Shown here: piece by piece, positions 43,962 to 53,717 of the stretch
How the letters are laid out: each line of letters opens with the position of its first letter
Position numbering within the stretch: the first letter of the stretch is position 1
Origin: Celeribacter ethanolicus
GTDB taxonomy: Bacteria > Pseudomonadota > Alphaproteobacteria > Rhodobacterales > Rhodobacteraceae
Length of the DNA: 64,000 nucleotides
Direction: 5' to 3'
NCBI RefSeq assembly: GCF_001550095.1
Contig: NZ_LRUC01000018.1
Span: 1 to 64,000, forward strand
Notes under the pieces: generated by a model
Databases searched by the model: none
What the model was told of the DNA's origin: nothing
Seen by the model: only the letters and a program-made list of their open reading frames with translations
Position numbers and translations under genes: made by a program

Positions 43962-44944
43962 TGCGCGGTCTCCTTGCGAGTTGTAGTGCGGTTTTTGCGG
44001 GATTTACGGCGGCGGACGATCTTGCGCCCTTTCGGGTCCAAAGCATCGCGCAACCCGTCACCCAGAATGTTGAAGGCAAGCGTCGTGAACAAAAGCGCAA
44101 AGCCCGGGAACACCACCAGCCACCAGGCCACGAGGTAGATCGAATTCGCCCCCGCATCGGCCAACATCCCGCCCCAGCTCGGCGTCGGCGGCACGATGCC
44201 AAGGCCAAGGAAGGACAGCGTCGCTTCGAACACGATGGAGGACGGGATCATCATCGTCGTGTAGACGATGATCGGCACCGCCAGATTGGGCAGTACATCG
44301 CGGATCAGGATCGACAGGTTCGACGCCCCCATCGAGCGGCTGGCCTGAATGAATTCACGCTTGGCAATAGAGGCGCTTTCGGCGCGGATCACCCGCCCGA
44401 TGGTCGTCCAACTGAAGAACACGATGACCGAGACTGACAGGCTCAGAGACGGGCCGAAGACCGACACCAGCGCCAGTGCGCAGAGGAGGAACGGCACGCT
44501 CATCACCAGATCCATGATCCGGCCCAGAACCGTATCGACCCAACCGCCGAAGAACCCCGCGCACATGCCGATGGTCACGCCAATCGTCGCCGCAGCGAGC
44601 GAGGCCAAAACACCCACGGCAAGGGAAATTCGTGCACCGTAAGCCAGTCGTACAAAGACATCGCGACCAAGCTGATCGGTGCCCATAAGAAAAGACCCGT
44701 TCGGCCCGACGGGCAGGCCCATCGGCGTCATGCCGGTCTCGCGATATTGCTCGATCGCACTGTGGCCGGTCCATATCTCGGTCAGCGGGGCAAAAATGGC
44801 GAAGAGGCTCAGCAGCACGATAAAGGCGAAGGAGATCAGCGTCGCCGGGTCGCGCAACAAGCGCCGCATGGTGAGGGCAAAAGCACCGCGCTGGACGATC
44901 TCAGGTGCATCCGAGGAGGACGTCGAAGAGGGGGCGTTGCTCAT
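43958..44944 (-). CDS. Peptide ABC transporter permease (DppC type)
   Basis: The product has 328 residues. An N-terminal helix (LISFAFIVLLSLFAIFAPL) is followed by GTDQLGRDVFVRLAYGARISL and the membrane domain, with the EAA-like loop REFIQASRSMGASNLSILIRDVLPN. It overlaps both the ATPase and DppB-type genes by 4 bp. Confidence 0.93.
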   Translation of the reverse strand: MSNAPSSTSSSDAPEIVQRGAFALTMRRLLRDPATLISFAFIVLLSLFAIFAPLTEIWTGHSAIEQYRETGMTPMGLPVGPNGSFLMGTDQLGRDVFVRLAYGARISLAVGVLASLAAATIGVTIGMCAGFFGGWVDTVLGRIMDLVMSVPFLLCALALVSVFGPSLSLSVSVIVFFSWTTIGRVIRAESASIAKREFIQASRSMGASNLSILIRDVLPNLAVPIIVYTTMMIPSSIVFEATLSFLGLGIVPPTPSWGGMLADAGANSIYLVAWWLVVFPGFALLFTTLAFNILGDGLRDALDPKGRKIVRRRKSRKNRTTTRKETAQ

Positions 44945-46806
44945 GCCTGGGCCTCCTGTGTCATAAAGGGCGTTTCCGAAATCAGATGGCGTGTGTCCAC
45001 TCCAGTCAGAGCCGGGGGATGATGTGTGGCCCCCAAAAGTTCGCGGGTGAAGGGATGTGCGGGTGCGCGGAAGAGCTGCTCGGAGGTGGAGCTTTCGACG
45101 ATCTGGCCCTTGTCCATGACGGCGATCCGGTCACAGATGTGGCGCACCACCGAGAGATCATGGCTGATGAACAGATAGGTCAGCCCCAGGTCGCGCTGAA
45201 GCGCCTGCAAGAGGTTCAGAATCTGCGCCTGAATCGAGACATCAAGCGCCGAGACCGGTTCATCGAGGATGATCAGCGCGGGTTCCAAAGCCAGCGCACG
45301 GGCGATGCCTATCCTTTGCCGTTGGCCACCGGAAAACTCCGAGGGGAAGCGATTGAAATGTTCGGGGTTCAGCCCGACGGTTTCCATGAGTTCCTGCACC
45401 CGCGCCTTGCGGCTGGCCGCCGTACCGATGTTGTGGATGCGCATCGGATCGCTGATGATCGCACCGACACGACGGCGCGGATTGAGCGAGCCGAAAGGGT
45501 CCTGGAACACCATCTGAACCCGCCGCCGCATCTCGCGCCAGCGTGCGGCGGTGAGGCTGGCGATGGGTTCGCCCTGAATTTTGACCTCGCCATCGGTCGG
45601 CACCGCAAGACCGGCCAAAACGCGGGCGAGCGTGGATTTGCCACAGCCGGATTCGCCCACCAGTCCCAGCGTCTCGCCCTTGCGCACGGTCAGGTCCACG
45701 CCTTTCAAAACATGGTTCTCCACTGCCCGGCCAAAGCCCTTTTTTGAGCGGTAAGTGAGCGACAGGCCGGAGGCCTCGACCACATAGCGCGCGGATGTGC
45801 GCGATGCGGCAGGCGGGGTCGTTTGCTCCGTCACAGGCTCATCCTCAGGAAGGCTGGCCGTGAAATGGCACAGCGCCTCAGTCGCGTCACTATAGCGGCG
45901 CAGCGGCGGGGGCGTCGTGTGGCACAGGTCGCTGGCCTGCGCACAGCGCGGCGCAAAAACACATCCACGGGGTCGCGCCAAGAGGCTTGGCGGCTTGCCG
46001 GCAATCGGGATCAACGGGCTGCCATTGCTGTCGGCGGCGGGCGAAGAACGCAACAGGCCCAACGTGTAGGGATGCGCCGGCATGGCAAACAGCGCCTCCG
46101 TCGCGCCGATCTCAAGCCGGGTGCCCGCATACATCACCATCACATGATCGGCGACCGACGACAAAAGCCCCAGATCATGGGTGATCATGATCACCGTCGT
46201 GCCGAAACTGCGACGCATCTCGTCCAGCAGTTCGACGATCTGAGCCTGAACCGTCACATCGAGCGCGGTGGTCGGCTCGTCGGCGATGATCAGCGGCGGG
46301 CGCAGGATCAGCGCCATGGCGATCATCACGCGTTGCCGCATGCCGCCGGAAAATTCGTGAGGATAGGCATCGTATCTTTTGTCCGCCTCCGCAATGCCGA
46401 CCCGTTCGAGCATCTCGACCACGCGCCGTCTCGCTTCGGCTTTGTCCACTTTTTCATGGGCATGGATCATTTCGGCGATCTGCGATCCGATGGTGTAAAA
46501 CGGATGCAGGCTTGAGAGCGGGTCCTGGAAAATCATGCCGATCTGCGCCCCGCGCAGGGCACGCCGCTCCGCCTCGCTCATCGTCAGCATGTCGCGCCCG
46601 TTGAACAGCACTTCGCCCTCGATCTCGGCGCCCGGCAACAACCCCGCGATGGCCTGCATCAGGACGCTTTTGCCCGACCCGGACTCGCCCGCAATGCCGA
46701 AAAGTTCGCCTTCTTCGACGGAAAAGGACACCGAATTGGCGGCATGGATCCCCCCGTCTTCGGTTGGGATACGAATGGTGACGTTGCGCGCTTCTATCAG
46801 GGGCAT
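44941..46806 (-). CDS. Peptide ABC transporter fused ATPase (DppD-DppF/GsiA-like)
   Basis: The product has 621 residues from the MPLIEARN start (an ATG ten codons upstream is possible). Two complete nucleotide-binding domains are present: GESGSGKSVL, FSGGMRQRVMIA, IIADEPTTALD; then GESGCGKSTLARVLAG, FSGGQRQRIGIARALA, IILDEPVSALD. Each has the oligopeptide-type C-terminal extension (CVFAPRCAQASDLC in the first). A single fused ATPase replaces the usual DppD/DppF pair. Confidence 0.95.
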   Translation of the reverse strand: MPLIEARNVTIRIPTEDGGIHAANSVSFSVEEGELFGIAGESGSGKSVLMQAIAGLLPGAEIEGEVLFNGRDMLTMSEAERRALRGAQIGMIFQDPLSSLHPFYTIGSQIAEMIHAHEKVDKAEARRRVVEMLERVGIAEADKRYDAYPHEFSGGMRQRVMIAMALILRPPLIIADEPTTALDVTVQAQIVELLDEMRRSFGTTVIMITHDLGLLSSVADHVMVMYAGTRLEIGATEALFAMPAHPYTLGLLRSSPAADSNGSPLIPIAGKPPSLLARPRGCVFAPRCAQASDLCHTTPPPLRRYSDATEALCHFTASLPEDEPVTEQTTPPAASRTSARYVVEASGLSLTYRSKKGFGRAVENHVLKGVDLTVRKGETLGLVGESGCGKSTLARVLAGLAVPTDGEVKIQGEPIASLTAARWREMRRRVQMVFQDPFGSLNPRRRVGAIISDPMRIHNIGTAASRKARVQELMETVGLNPEHFNRFPSEFSGGQRQRIGIARALALEPALIILDEPVSALDVSIQAQILNLLQALQRDLGLTYLFISHDLSVVRHICDRIAVMDKGQIVESSTSEQLFRAPAHPFTRELLGATHHPPALTGVDTRHLISETPFMTQEAQA

Positions 46807-46875
46807 TTCAGGTCCATTTGTGGTCCCGCGGCCCATGGCCGGACGGAACTCTGTTGTGCATTTGGAAGTCGGTTC

Positions 46876-46907
46876 GGATTGCAGCCAAGGGGAAGCGGCT
46901 GCAATCC
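46876..46907 (-). terminator. Intercistronic hairpin between binding protein and transporter genes
   Basis: A perfect 11-bp stem, GGATTGCAGCC/GGCTGCAATCC with a 10-nt loop and no T-run, lies in the 127-base gap after the binding-protein stop. It probably stabilises the upstream message or attenuates read-through, so the binding protein exceeds the membrane components. Confidence 0.55.
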
Positions 46908-46933
46908 AGTGTTCAGAGCGATGGCTCAGTGTG

Positions 46934-48685
46934 TCAGCGTTTCAGCCAGACATTGGTCCAATCACCCTGCCCGCCCAACGCGTAGGGTTGGAAGTTCTCG
47001 ACCGCGGGCCCACGATAAAGCACGACCTGCTCCGAGTAGTAGGGCACCACCGGCGCATCGGCCATGACCAGCTCGTCGACCTGGGCCCAGAGCCGCGCGG
47101 CCTCTTCGGGCGTGGTGGCGTTGATCGCCTGTTTGGCGACCTCATTGGCCTCCGGATTGTTGTAGTCGGTGTAGTTGTAGGTCTGGTGGCGCCCGTCAAA
47201 GGTGAACTGCGGCTGGAAGACCGACCGCGCAGCGCCGCCGACCCAATCCGGCGCCCAGCCGACCGGCGCGATGTCCCATGCCCCCTCTTCGGTGTTGCGC
47301 GGATTGGTCATGAATTTGGAATAGTAATCCGAGGCCGTCACCGGAGTGAGCTCCAACGTGATCCCCGCCTCCGCCATAGCGGCCTGAATGGTCTGGGCGA
47401 TCTCCGGTTGGTTGTTCTGATTGCGATATGGCATCTTAAGCGTGATGCCATCCGGGTAGCCCGCCTCGGCCAGAAGCGCGCGCGCCTTCTCGGGATCCCC
47501 GGCATCGCCCTCGGAGGGGTAGAGATCGAAGTCGTGATAGCCCAGAACACCAGCGCCGAAGATGCCGCTTTGCGGTTGTGCCATGGCAGGCCCGCCCATC
47601 TGCTGCACCAGAGCCGTCTTGTCGATGGCGTAGTTCAGAGCCTGGCGCACGCGCAGATCCTTCAAGGCGCCGCCATTGTTGTCGGACACGGTGTTGATGA
47701 ACAGAAACGCGGTGCGCCCGGCCGACATGGTCATCACCTTGTCGTCCGCCGTCGCGGTCAGAAGCGACAGGATCGCGGGCGGGATGGTGATGTCATAGAC
47801 CATATCCGCGTCGCCGGCCTGAAGCTGTTGAATGGCCGCATCCGGCTGAATGCCGAAGGTGATTTCGATATTGTCGACATTGGCGGCGCGCAGCGGATCC
47901 GCCTCGGCACTCCAGGCCGGGTTGCGCGCGAGTGTCAGGGAGGCGTCGGGGACGTAATCCACCGGCGTGTAAGGCCCGGATGCGATGAAGTTTTCGCGAT
48001 ACTCCGGCCCATCCGGCATATAGTCGAGCACTTCGATCGGTGCGGGCGCGGAGGTCGGCAGGGACACCATGTAGATGAAATCGCCCGCGGTCTCGGACAG
48101 TGTGATGTCCACGGTCAGATCGTCAGGCTGGGTGATGCCCGAGATGTCGTTCTCCTCGATATAGGCCTTCATCGCCTCGACCGTCGGTTCCACCTCGGCG
48201 AAGCCGTCGCAGAACGTGTCCATCCCGTCGATCAGCGACACGAAATAGGTCAGCATCGCGGACCCCAGCGCCGGATTGCACATGCGTTTCACGCCGCGCT
48301 CGAAATCGGTCGAGGTGATCTGACGCGCGCCGCCCGGCGTGTTCCACATCGCTCCTTCGCGCAGATGAAAGGTGTAGGTCAGCCCCCCGTTCGTCGGCTG
48401 AGGCACTTCGGTGGCGAGATCGCCGACGGGGCGAATGCGCTCTTCTTCGTCGGTGGAGGCGTGATAGCTGATCAACGTGCGTTGCGTCGCACGCAGGAAA
48501 TTGTTGGTGGTCACCAGCGCCCCACTCGTCGGGTCGAAGTGATCCAGATCGGCTGTGCCGACGATCCTGAGCGTGCCGCCCTTTTGCGCATCCTGGGCCA
48601 GTGCTCCACCCGCCAGTGCAAGCGTCATGGCCGTGCAGACCGCTGTGTTCCGGAACGCGTGCTCCGAGAGCTGTATCAGTTTCAT
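46934..48685 (-). CDS. Peptide ABC transporter substrate-binding protein (SBP family 5)
   Basis: The product has 583 residues from ATG 48685, preceded by AGGGAAG; an in-frame ATG seven codons upstream is less likely. The signal peptide ends GGALAQ. The mature protein starts GGTLRIVGTADLDHFDP and has family-5 features, including the TYTFHLREGAMW element and LLAEAGYPDG. It is the first gene of the transporter-peptidase operon. Substrate is inferred to be proline- or hydroxyproline-containing peptides from the two cotranscribed peptidases and the neighbouring hydroxyproline genes. Confidence 0.9.
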   Translation of the reverse strand: MKLIQLSEHAFRNTAVCTAMTLALAGGALAQDAQKGGTLRIVGTADLDHFDPTSGALVTTNNFLRATQRTLISYHASTDEEERIRPVGDLATEVPQPTNGGLTYTFHLREGAMWNTPGGARQITSTDFERGVKRMCNPALGSAMLTYFVSLIDGMDTFCDGFAEVEPTVEAMKAYIEENDISGITQPDDLTVDITLSETAGDFIYMVSLPTSAPAPIEVLDYMPDGPEYRENFIASGPYTPVDYVPDASLTLARNPAWSAEADPLRAANVDNIEITFGIQPDAAIQQLQAGDADMVYDITIPPAILSLLTATADDKVMTMSAGRTAFLFINTVSDNNGGALKDLRVRQALNYAIDKTALVQQMGGPAMAQPQSGIFGAGVLGYHDFDLYPSEGDAGDPEKARALLAEAGYPDGITLKMPYRNQNNQPEIAQTIQAAMAEAGITLELTPVTASDYYSKFMTNPRNTEEGAWDIAPVGWAPDWVGGAARSVFQPQFTFDGRHQTYNYTDYNNPEANEVAKQAINATTPEEAARLWAQVDELVMADAPVVPYYSEQVVLYRGPAVENFQPYALGGQGDWTNVWLKR

Positions 48686-48831
48686 GTGACTTCCCTGCTT
48701 GTTCATTATGCAGCCACGCTAGCAACAGCATCGCTCGCAATCCAGCATAAAATACTATTTGTATTTTTAATGTAGATTAAAAATGTTTTATGCGCATTTT
48801 TTAACATATGCGCAAAATATAAGCAGAAACG
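48686..48831 (-). promoter_or_regulatory. Promoter region of the peptide-transport operon
   Basis: AT-rich sequence with two direct TATGCGCA copies (about 48789-48796 and 48807-48814), each containing the palindrome TGCGCA, and poly-A/T tracts. They could be a paired operator; the regulator is unknown. Confidence 0.35.
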
Positions 48832-48869
48832 AAAAACGCCCTGACCTGTCAAAACAACAGATCAGGGCG
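48832..48869 (-). terminator. Rho-independent terminator of the hydroxyproline operon
   Basis: On the minus strand a 13-bp stem CGCCCTGATCTGT/ACAGGTCAGGGCG (one G-U) with a 7-nt loop is followed by TTTTT, 14 bases past the dehydrogenase stop. Confidence 0.92.
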
Positions 48870-48882
48870 CGGGCTGTGATGG

Positions 48883-50397
48883 TTACACGAGGTCCAGCGG
48901 CAGAACGGCAGACGGGATGTTCTGATAGCAAACCGGACGCAGAAAGCGACGAATCGCCATCGTCCCCACGGAGGTCGCCCCGAAATTGGTCGAGGCCGGG
49001 TAAGGCCCGCCGTGCACCATGCTGTCGCACACCTCGACGCCGGTCGGGAACCCATTTGCCATGACGCGGCCCGCCTTGCGTTCGAGAATGGGCATGAGCT
49101 GACCCGCAAGCGCCATATCGGCCTCGTCCATATGCAGGGTCGCGGTCAGCTGGCCCTCAAAGGATTTCGCCACCTCGATCATTTGCGCCGCATCCTTCAC
49201 GGTGACGATCAGACCGAGCGGACCAAAGACCTCTTCCGACAGGGTCTCATTCGCCAGCCAATCTTCGGCCTTCACTTTGAACAGGAAGGGCTTCGCCTCG
49301 CGGCGGTCGCACATCTGGGTCAAAAGCTCCTGCACGCCGGGCTGGGTTTTGATCTTGGCGCCGCCTTTGACATAGGCGCTGGCGATGCCCTCGGTGAGCA
49401 TGACCTGTGACCCGGTGGCGGTGAGCGCCGCGAGCGCCGCTTTGGTAAAGGCCTCTTCTTCGGCACCTTCGATAACCACGACGATCCCCGGATTGGTGCA
49501 GAACTGCCCCGCCCCCATCGCCAGCGACCCGGCCCAGCCTTTGCCAAGTTCCTCACCGCGCGCCGAGAGCGCCTCGGGCAAGAGGAACATCGGGTTGACC
49601 GAGCCCAGCTCGCCAAAGAACGGGATCGGGTTGACCCGCTTGGCGCAGAGATCGAACAGCGCGCGGCCACCAGCGAGAGAGCCGGTGAAGCCCACGGCAT
49701 TGATCAGAGGATGCTGGACCAAAGCCGCGCCGACCTCGTGCGCGCCGCCATGCACCATTGAGAAGACGCCCGCAGGCAAGCCGTATGTTTCAATTGCGGC
49801 TTTGAAGGCGTCGGCGACGATCTCGGAGGTGGCCGGGTGGGCTTCGTGGCCCTTCACAACGACAGGACACCCCGCCGCCAAGGCAGAGGCCGTATCGCCG
49901 CCCGCGACCGAGAAAGCGAGCGGAAAATTCGACGCGCCGAACACCGCGACCGGCCCGATGGGGCGCTGCATCAGACGCAGATCGGGACGCGGCAGAGGCG
50001 CGCGATTCGGCAGGGCCTCGTCATGGCGGCGGTCCAGATAGTCGCCTTTGCGAATGTGATCGGCAAAAAGTTTGAGCTGGCCAGTGGTGCGTTCGCGCTC
50101 GCCCACAAGACGCGCTTCGGGCAGGCCGCTTTCCGCCATGGCAGTGGGCGTGATCAGATCGGCGCGGGCTTCGATCTCGGCGGCGATGGTTTCGAGAAAC
50201 GCCGCGCGCTCTTCGCGCGTCGTGTAGCCATAGGTCCAGAACGCGTCCTCTGCGGCCTGCACGGCCTGGTCGACCAGCGCGGGCGTGCCTTTGGAAAAAC
50301 TCTGGCCCTCGCCGGTCGTCGGCGTGGAGGTAAAGCTCTCCGCGCCCGCAACCCATGCGCCTGCAATCAAATGTTTCCCATGCGGGGTGAATGTCAT
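48883..50397 (-). CDS. 2,5-dioxovalerate (alpha-ketoglutarate semialdehyde) dehydrogenase
   Basis: The 504-residue NAD(P)-dependent aldehyde dehydrogenase makes 2-oxoglutarate, the last step of hydroxyproline breakdown. Residues seen are FGASNFPLAFSVAGGDTASALAAG (cofactor and substrate region), FFGELGSVNP (general-base Glu, about 260) and GAGQFCTNPG (catalytic Cys, about 298). The start is the ATG at 50397 with GAAAGGAT before it. It lies 48 bases after the epimerase gene in the same operon. Confidence 0.9.
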   Translation of the reverse strand: MTFTPHGKHLIAGAWVAGAESFTSTPTTGEGQSFSKGTPALVDQAVQAAEDAFWTYGYTTREERAAFLETIAAEIEARADLITPTAMAESGLPEARLVGERERTTGQLKLFADHIRKGDYLDRRHDEALPNRAPLPRPDLRLMQRPIGPVAVFGASNFPLAFSVAGGDTASALAAGCPVVVKGHEAHPATSEIVADAFKAAIETYGLPAGVFSMVHGGAHEVGAALVQHPLINAVGFTGSLAGGRALFDLCAKRVNPIPFFGELGSVNPMFLLPEALSARGEELGKGWAGSLAMGAGQFCTNPGIVVVIEGAEEEAFTKAALAALTATGSQVMLTEGIASAYVKGGAKIKTQPGVQELLTQMCDRREAKPFLFKVKAEDWLANETLSEEVFGPLGLIVTVKDAAQMIEVAKSFEGQLTATLHMDEADMALAGQLMPILERKAGRVMANGFPTGVEVCDSMVHGGPYPASTNFGATSVGTMAIRRFLRPVCYQNIPSAVLPLDLV

Positions 50398-50445
50398 GTC
50401 GTATCCTTTCAGAATCTCAGAACAGCCGACGCCGCGCACGACACC

Positions 50446-51459
50446 TCACACCACGGTAAACCCGTGGGCATAGGGGTCGCGGTCGTCGATGAAGATGGTG
50501 TTGAAGCCGGTCTGGCGCGCCCATCCGCCAATAGAGGGGATGATCGCATCGCGCTCTTTGTCCTTGGCACCGACTTTGACGGCGGCTTCGACGCGGCCCT
50601 TGAACAGGCTGCCGATGATGCTTTCGTGGATAAATTCATCACCCACGTTGAGCCGACCTTTGGCGGCCCATTGCGCCATGCGCGCCGAGGTGCCGGTGCC
50701 ACAGGGCGAGCGGTCGATGGCCTTGTCGCCATAGAACACGGCGTTGCGGGCCGTCGCGCCCTCGATCGTCGGTTTGCCGGTCCACATGATATGCGACAGC
50801 CCGTTGATCTCGGGCTTTTCGGGGTGCACGAAATCGTATTTCTCATTGAGCGCCCGACGCAGCGCCCGACTCATTTCGATCAACTCGCCCGCCGTAAAAT
50901 CGGCCATATCATTGAAACAGGCCTGCGGCTCGACGATGGCGTAGAAATTGCCGCCATAAGACACATCCACCGTGACGTCGCCAAGCGCGTCGATCTCGGC
51001 GGTCATGCCTTCGGCGTAAAGAAAGGCGGGCACATTGGTGAGGCGCACCTCTTCGACAAAGCGGCCCTCCTGGCGGTAGTCGATGGCCACAGGACCGGCG
51101 GGCGTATCGAGCCTGAGCTTGCCCGGCTCTTTCGGCGTCACCAACCCGTTCTCGATCGCCATTGTGACCGTGCCGATGGTGCCGTGCCCGCACATCGGCA
51201 GACAGCCGGAGGTCTCGATGAACAGCACGGCGACATCGCAATCCTCGCGCGTCGGCGGGTAGAGGATGGAGCCGGACATCATGTCATGCCCGCGCGGCTC
51301 GAACATCAGCCCGGTGCGGATCCAGTCGAAGTCGCGCAGGAAATGCGCGCGCTTTTCGATCATGTTCGCGCCTTCGAGACGCGGACCGCCCCCCGCCACA
51401 AGACGCACGGGGTTGCCACAGGTGTGGCCGTCGATACAGGTGAAGGTGTGATTGCTCAT
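50446..51459 (-). CDS. 4-hydroxyproline 2-epimerase
   Basis: The 337-residue proline-racemase-fold enzyme converts trans-4-hydroxy-L-proline to cis-4-hydroxy-D-proline. Both catalytic cysteines are visible: Cys90 (LPMCGHGTIG) and Cys253 (DRSPCGTGTSAR). This separates it from trans-3-hydroxyproline dehydratases, where the first Cys is Ser/Thr. It overlaps the oxidase gene by 4 bp. Confidence 0.93.
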   Translation of the reverse strand: MSNHTFTCIDGHTCGNPVRLVAGGGPRLEGANMIEKRAHFLRDFDWIRTGLMFEPRGHDMMSGSILYPPTREDCDVAVLFIETSGCLPMCGHGTIGTVTMAIENGLVTPKEPGKLRLDTPAGPVAIDYRQEGRFVEEVRLTNVPAFLYAEGMTAEIDALGDVTVDVSYGGNFYAIVEPQACFNDMADFTAGELIEMSRALRRALNEKYDFVHPEKPEINGLSHIMWTGKPTIEGATARNAVFYGDKAIDRSPCGTGTSARMAQWAAKGRLNVGDEFIHESIIGSLFKGRVEAAVKVGAKDKERDAIIPSIGGWARQTGFNTIFIDDRDPYAHGFTVV

Positions 51460-52703
51460 GCGCGATATCCGGCAAATCTGGTGGGACGGAACGGGGTAAG
51501 ATCGAGGGACGGTGTGCGCCCGGCGATCAGATCAGAGACCACCCGGGCGGTTCCCGCAGATTGCGTGAGACCCAGGTGGCCATGGCCAAAGGCGAACACC
51601 ACGGAAGAGGTGTCGGGATGTGCGCCGATGACAGGGAGGGAGTCCGGCATGGAGGGGCGGAACCCCATCCATTGTGTGCCGCCTTCGGTGTCGAGTGTCG
51701 GCAGGAAGCGCTTGGCCTTGGTCAAAAGCGCCTCGGCGCGGGCCATGCGCGGGGCGAGGGTCATCCCGCCCAGTTCGACCGCACCGCCGACCCGCACGCC
51801 CTCGCCGATTTTCGTGACGACGAAGCCATGATCGGAGAAGGTCAGATGGGTTTTCAGATCGAACGCGCCGGCAGGCAGTGTGGTGTTATAGCCGCGCTCA
51901 GTTTCGAGCGGCAGCTTGAGGCCGAGGGTCTTGAGAAGCGGATTGCCATAGGCCCCTGCGGCCAGGACAATTTTATCGAACCGCTCCGCGCCTTCCTCAG
52001 AATGCACGACAGCCCCCTGCTCTGCCGGTTCGATCCGGGTGACATCGCGGCGGGCGAAAGTGGTGCCCAGCCGTTGCGCCTCTTCAGCGATGCGCCGGGT
52101 CCAGACCGCCGGATCGGTGACGTTCTTCCACTCGGGCGTGAACCCCGCATGGGTAAAGCGCGGATCAATGCCGGGCTGAATCTCGGCAATCGCCTCCGGG
52201 CCTGTCAGGAATTCGAATTTCACCCCGGCCTTGCGGCGCTCGTCCCAGCCCTTTTGGCTGACCTGAAACGCGGCCTCGCCTTCGTAGAGCTGCATCTGTC
52301 CCTCGGGACGGATAAGATCGGAAAGATTGAAATCGACCACCAGCGCATCGAGCGCCTCTTGCGACAGGCGCATCATGTCGGACTGCGCCTTGAGTGCTGC
52401 GACATAGCGGTCCCGCCAGCTCGCGCGCCAATACCGGATGAGCCAGGGAGCGATTGTCAAAGCATAGGCGGGCGGCACGGAGAGCGGCCCGAGCGGGTCG
52501 AGCAGCCATTTCGGCGCCTTCTTCATGATCCCCGGCGTCGCCAGCGGAATCACATCGGCAAAAGCAAAGGCACCGGCATTGCCCTGCGAGGCCCCGGCGG
52601 CCACGCCGTCACGGTCGAGCAGCGTCACGGCATGACCGTCACGCACCAGATCGAGCGCGGCGCTTGCGCCGATGATTCCCGCTCCGATAACACAAACCTT
52701 CAT
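51456..52703 (-). CDS. FAD-dependent cis-4-hydroxy-D-proline oxidase/dehydrogenase (DadA-like)
   Basis: The product has 415 residues. The FAD-binding dinucleotide fold starts VIGAGIIGASAALDLVRDGH and includes AGASQGNAGAFA; the C-terminal half has the DAO-type GHGHLGLTQSAGTARVVSDLIAG. It oxidises the D-epimer to 1-pyrroline-4-hydroxy-2-carboxylate. It is the first gene of the leftward operon, divergent from the GntR gene. Confidence 0.85.
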   Translation of the reverse strand: MKVCVIGAGIIGASAALDLVRDGHAVTLLDRDGVAAGASQGNAGAFAFADVIPLATPGIMKKAPKWLLDPLGPLSVPPAYALTIAPWLIRYWRASWRDRYVAALKAQSDMMRLSQEALDALVVDFNLSDLIRPEGQMQLYEGEAAFQVSQKGWDERRKAGVKFEFLTGPEAIAEIQPGIDPRFTHAGFTPEWKNVTDPAVWTRRIAEEAQRLGTTFARRDVTRIEPAEQGAVVHSEEGAERFDKIVLAAGAYGNPLLKTLGLKLPLETERGYNTTLPAGAFDLKTHLTFSDHGFVVTKIGEGVRVGGAVELGGMTLAPRMARAEALLTKAKRFLPTLDTEGGTQWMGFRPSMPDSLPVIGAHPDTSSVVFAFGHGHLGLTQSAGTARVVSDLIAGRTPSLDLTPFRPTRFAGYRA

Positions 52704-52783
52704 GAAGAGAGCCCTTCCCTGATCTCACGGCCAGATCTCACGACCTAATCTCATGGCCGGAACGCTAACACCCTGCATTTGCC

Positions 52784-52793
52784 TTGTCGACAA
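52784..52793. promoter_or_regulatory. GntR operator candidate TTGTCGACAA (1)
   Basis: A perfect 10-bp palindrome in the 170-base divergent region between the oxidase and regulator genes; an identical copy is at 53718-53727. The form suits FCD-type GntR regulators. Confidence 0.65.
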
Positions 52794-52873
52794 TAAAAAT
52801 TTTAAAAAGGGTATGGCGCCGTATTCCCCGTTTATGCAAACATATTTCACGTTGAGCAGAGGACATCCAACTC

Positions 52874-53590
52874 ATGACAAAAACCAAAGAAAAAAAAGCC
52901 GATCACCCTCCGCTGAAGCGTGGATCGGGGGTCACGCATGTCTATGAGACCCTGCGCAACGAGATCATCGAGCTGAAACTCACCCCCGGCAGCCCGATCG
53001 ACGAGGTTCAGTTGTCCGAGCGGTTTTCGCTGTCGCGCACGCCGATCCGGGAGGCGCTTGTGCGGCTGGCAGCCGAGGGGCTTATTACCACGCTGACCAA
53101 CCGCGCCACGATCGTCTCCAACATCGACTTTCTGAATTTGGCCGACTTCTTTGACGCGCTCACACTGATGTACCGCGTCACCACCCGCCTTGCCGCGCAG
53201 AAGCATCGCCCGGAGCATATCGCGGAAATTCAGGCGTTTCAGGACGCCTTTGCCCAGACCGTCGCCGAACAGGATGTGCTCGGGATGATTGCCAGCAATC
53301 GCGATTTCCATGTCGCCATCGCCAGGGCGGGTGGCAATCGCTATTACATCGAACTGTTCACCCGGCTGCTGGACGAAGGCCGACGCATCTTGCGGCTGTA
53401 TTATTCTTCTTTCAACGACAAGCTGCCGCAACAATATGTCACCGAGCACGAAGACATGATTGCCGCCATTGTCGCCCGGGACGTGAGCCGCGCGGATGAG
53501 CTGGCCCGAATCCATGCGGACCAGATCGTGTTGCAGATCCAGTCTTATATCTCCGCAGATACGCGCCCGAACGCGACCCTGTCGCTCTAA
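52874..53590 (+). CDS. GntR-family regulator (FadR/FCD type) of hydroxyproline catabolism
   Basis: The product has 238 residues. The N-terminal winged HTH (about 17-85: HVYETLRNEIIELKLTPGS, SLSRTPIREALVRLAAEGLI) is followed by an all-helical FCD ligand domain (about 95-225) with metal/ligand residues in SNRDFHVAIARAG. It probably senses hydroxyproline or an intermediate and acts at the TTGTCGACAA palindromes on both sides of its gene. Confidence 0.9.
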   Translation: MTKTKEKKADHPPLKRGSGVTHVYETLRNEIIELKLTPGSPIDEVQLSERFSLSRTPIREALVRLAAEGLITTLTNRATIVSNIDFLNLADFFDALTLMYRVTTRLAAQKHRPEHIAEIQAFQDAFAQTVAEQDVLGMIASNRDFHVAIARAGGNRYYIELFTRLLDEGRRILRLYYSSFNDKLPQQYVTEHEDMIAAIVARDVSRADELARIHADQIVLQIQSYISADTRPNATLSL

Positions 53591-53612
53591 ACGGCAGCAC
53601 ATCCCCTTTACG

Positions 53613-53640
53613 AGAGCGGCCTTTCAGGGCCGCTCTTTTT
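53613..53640 (+). terminator. Rho-independent terminator of the GntR gene
   Basis: AGAGCGGCC/GGCCGCTCT with a 6-nt loop, followed by TTTTT, 22 bases past the stop. Confidence 0.92.
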
Positions 53641-53717
53641 CATTTCCGGCACAAATATCACCAACAACCGATTGCTTTTTAATCATTTTCACTTCGGTTT
53701 TCATTTTTAAATTTTAT

